Positions 4,772 through 5,242 of a DNA stretch of 5,242 bases are shown here, piece by piece. Position 1 is the stretch's first letter; each line of letters opens with the position of its first letter. The translations under genes were made by a program, and so were the position numbers. The notes under the pieces were generated by a model that saw nothing but the letters and a program-made list of their open reading frames with translations, ran no database searches and was not told where the DNA came from. Source of the DNA: Dehalococcoidia bacterium (GTDB lineage: Bacteria > Chloroflexota > Dehalococcoidia > GIF9 > AB-539-J10); the NCBI GenBank assembly GCA_030626915.1, contig DAOUTC010000091.1, positions 1-5,242 on the forward strand. Direction: 5' to 3'.

Positions 4772-5059
4772 ATGAACAGACAATACTACGTTTATATAAT
4801 GACCAACAGCAATAATACCGTGCTCTATACCGGGGTCACCAATGACTTAAAAAGAAGAGCCTATGAGCATAAAGAAAAGCTAGTCAGTGGATTCACCAGA
4901 AAATACAACATCACCAAACTCGTATATTACGAAGTGTTTGAAGACATAGAAAATGCCATTTTAAGGGAGAAGCAGATCAAAGCCGGCCCAAGGCAAAAGA
5001 AGATCCAATATATTAATAGTATGAACAGCGAATGGCGTGACCTGTACGAAGAATTGTGA
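4772..5059 (+). CDS. Small GIY-YIG domain protein (UPF0213-like)
   Basis: This 95-aa protein is close to the usual length of stand-alone GIY-YIG proteins of the UPF0213 type, predicted nucleases of uncertain role in DNA repair or mobility. 'YYVYIM' (5-10) and 'LYTGVTNDLKRR' (18-29) are the GIY and YIG strands with the conserved Arg. H33, F41-T42, Y53-E54 and 'REKQIK' (65-70), with the likely metal-binding Glu66, follow the family order. The common 'KxWxRxKK' after this motif is replaced by 'KAGPRQKK', and 'NP' near the end is 'NS', so the tail is somewhat diverged. I chose the ATG at 4772 because homologues begin at this point. An in-frame ATG at 4574 would add 66 residues encoded almost entirely by repeats. 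The Shine-Dalgarno is weak (AAGG 13 bases away). The gene is flanked on both sides by the same repeat units in the same order. Confidence 0.88.
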   Translation: MNRQYYVYIMTNSNNTVLYTGVTNDLKRRAYEHKEKLVSGFTRKYNITKLVYYEVFEDIENAILREKQIKAGPRQKKIQYINSMNSEWRDLYEEL

Positions 5060-5061
5060 CA

Positions 5062-5101
5062 AGATTGCCACGCCTTCGCTACGCTCAGGCTCGCAATGAC
5101 A
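5062..5101. repeat. Exact 40-base direct repeat of 4655-4694
   Basis: The sequence starting agattgccacgcc and ending ggctcgcaatgaca is identical to 4655-4694 by eye. It starts two bases after the stop codon of the GIY-YIG gene. Its end ctcgcaatgac pairs with gtcattgcgag at 5112-5122, forming an 11-bp stem that could act as a downstream hairpin, although no T run follows. Confidence 0.85.
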
Positions 5102-5110
5102 AAGAGGGGC

Positions 5111-5164
5111 TGTCATTGCGAGCGCAGCGAAGCAATCTCGTAGGGTCGGGGCTCGTCCCCGACC
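5111..5164. repeat. gtcattgcgag unit fused to a single gtcgggg hairpin module
   Basis: Bases 5111-5139 equal 4726-4754 exactly. They are joined without spacer to gtag and a hairpin, ggtcgggg (5144-5151), loop ctcgt, ccccgacc (5157-5164), the module also seen at 1772-1792 and 2947-2967. This is a head-to-tail junction of two repeat families. Confidence 0.85.
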
Positions 5165-5194
5165 AACTTCAATAAAATTCTAATATCTAAGCTC

Positions 5195-5225
5195 CAAATC
5201 CTAAACAAATCCTAACAAATATCAA
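5195..5225. repeat. Short tandem repeat of caaatcctaa units
   Basis: Units caaatcctaa (5195-5204 and 5206-5215) and caaatatcaa (5216-5225) follow one another. They are related to the AAATCCT repeat at 2057-2090. The rest of 5165-5242 is AT-rich and I see no gene in it. Confidence 0.6.
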
Positions 5226-5242
5226 GAATCAAAGATGAAAAA

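Noticed and set aside
4607..5164. CRISPR array
   Set aside because: The repeated units are palindromic, of different lengths and separated by a gene and irregular spacers. There are no regular repeat-spacer units or cas genes.
5235..5242. ATG AAA AA at the window end as a gene start
   Set aside because: No ribosome binding site precedes it and only two codons are visible.

Overview
The window looks like chromosomal or metagenome-assembled DNA from a free-living bacterium. My best guess is Chloroflexota, class Dehalococcoidia or a relative. The reasons are the dense intergenic palindromic repeats (the 'attgcgag...ctcgcaat' and 'gtaggg tcgggg...ccccgacc' types), the uncharacterised proteins of a style I associate with that group, and the moderate GC. 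This is pattern memory, not a search, so the taxon is tentative. I see no rRNA, tRNA, CRISPR array or complete insertion sequence.

Layout. (1) Bases 2-433, plus strand: the C-terminal part of a gene that begins before the window, GC-rich and possibly phage-tail-like. (2) Bases 476-1150, minus strand, convergent with it: a NarL/LuxR-type response regulator that starts with TTG and has Gly at the phospho-acceptor position. (3) Bases 1151-1409: a candidate promoter, an 83-bp palindromic repeat and a second repeat type. (4) Bases 1410-2048, minus strand: an uncharacterised 212-aa protein with a 63-bp double-hairpin repeat embedded in frame, and with its stop codon inside another repeat. (5) Divergent from it, 2188-2913, plus strand: a metallo-beta-lactamase-fold hydrolase with a strong ribosome binding site. 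(6) Bases 2914-3087: repeats only. (7) Bases 3088-3762, plus strand: an uncharacterised 224-aa protein. (8) Bases 3774-4550, minus strand, convergent 11 bp away: a type IV prepilin peptidase with both catalytic aspartates. (9) Bases 4551-4771: repeats. (10) Bases 4772-5059, plus strand: a small GIY-YIG domain protein. (11) Bases 5060-5242: repeats. No gene-free stretch exceeds 300 bases; the longest is 1151-1409.

The genes do not form an obvious pathway or operon. What unifies the window is the repeats. At least four families occupy almost every intergenic gap, and three copies lie inside or across coding regions without destroying the frame. This resembles what is known for Rickettsia palindromic elements. 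The GIY-YIG gene is bracketed by the same two repeat units in the same order and orientation on both sides. These repeat-gene relationships, together with the response regulator lacking its phosphorylation site, are the most notable content. I found no clear evidence of a new multi-gene system.
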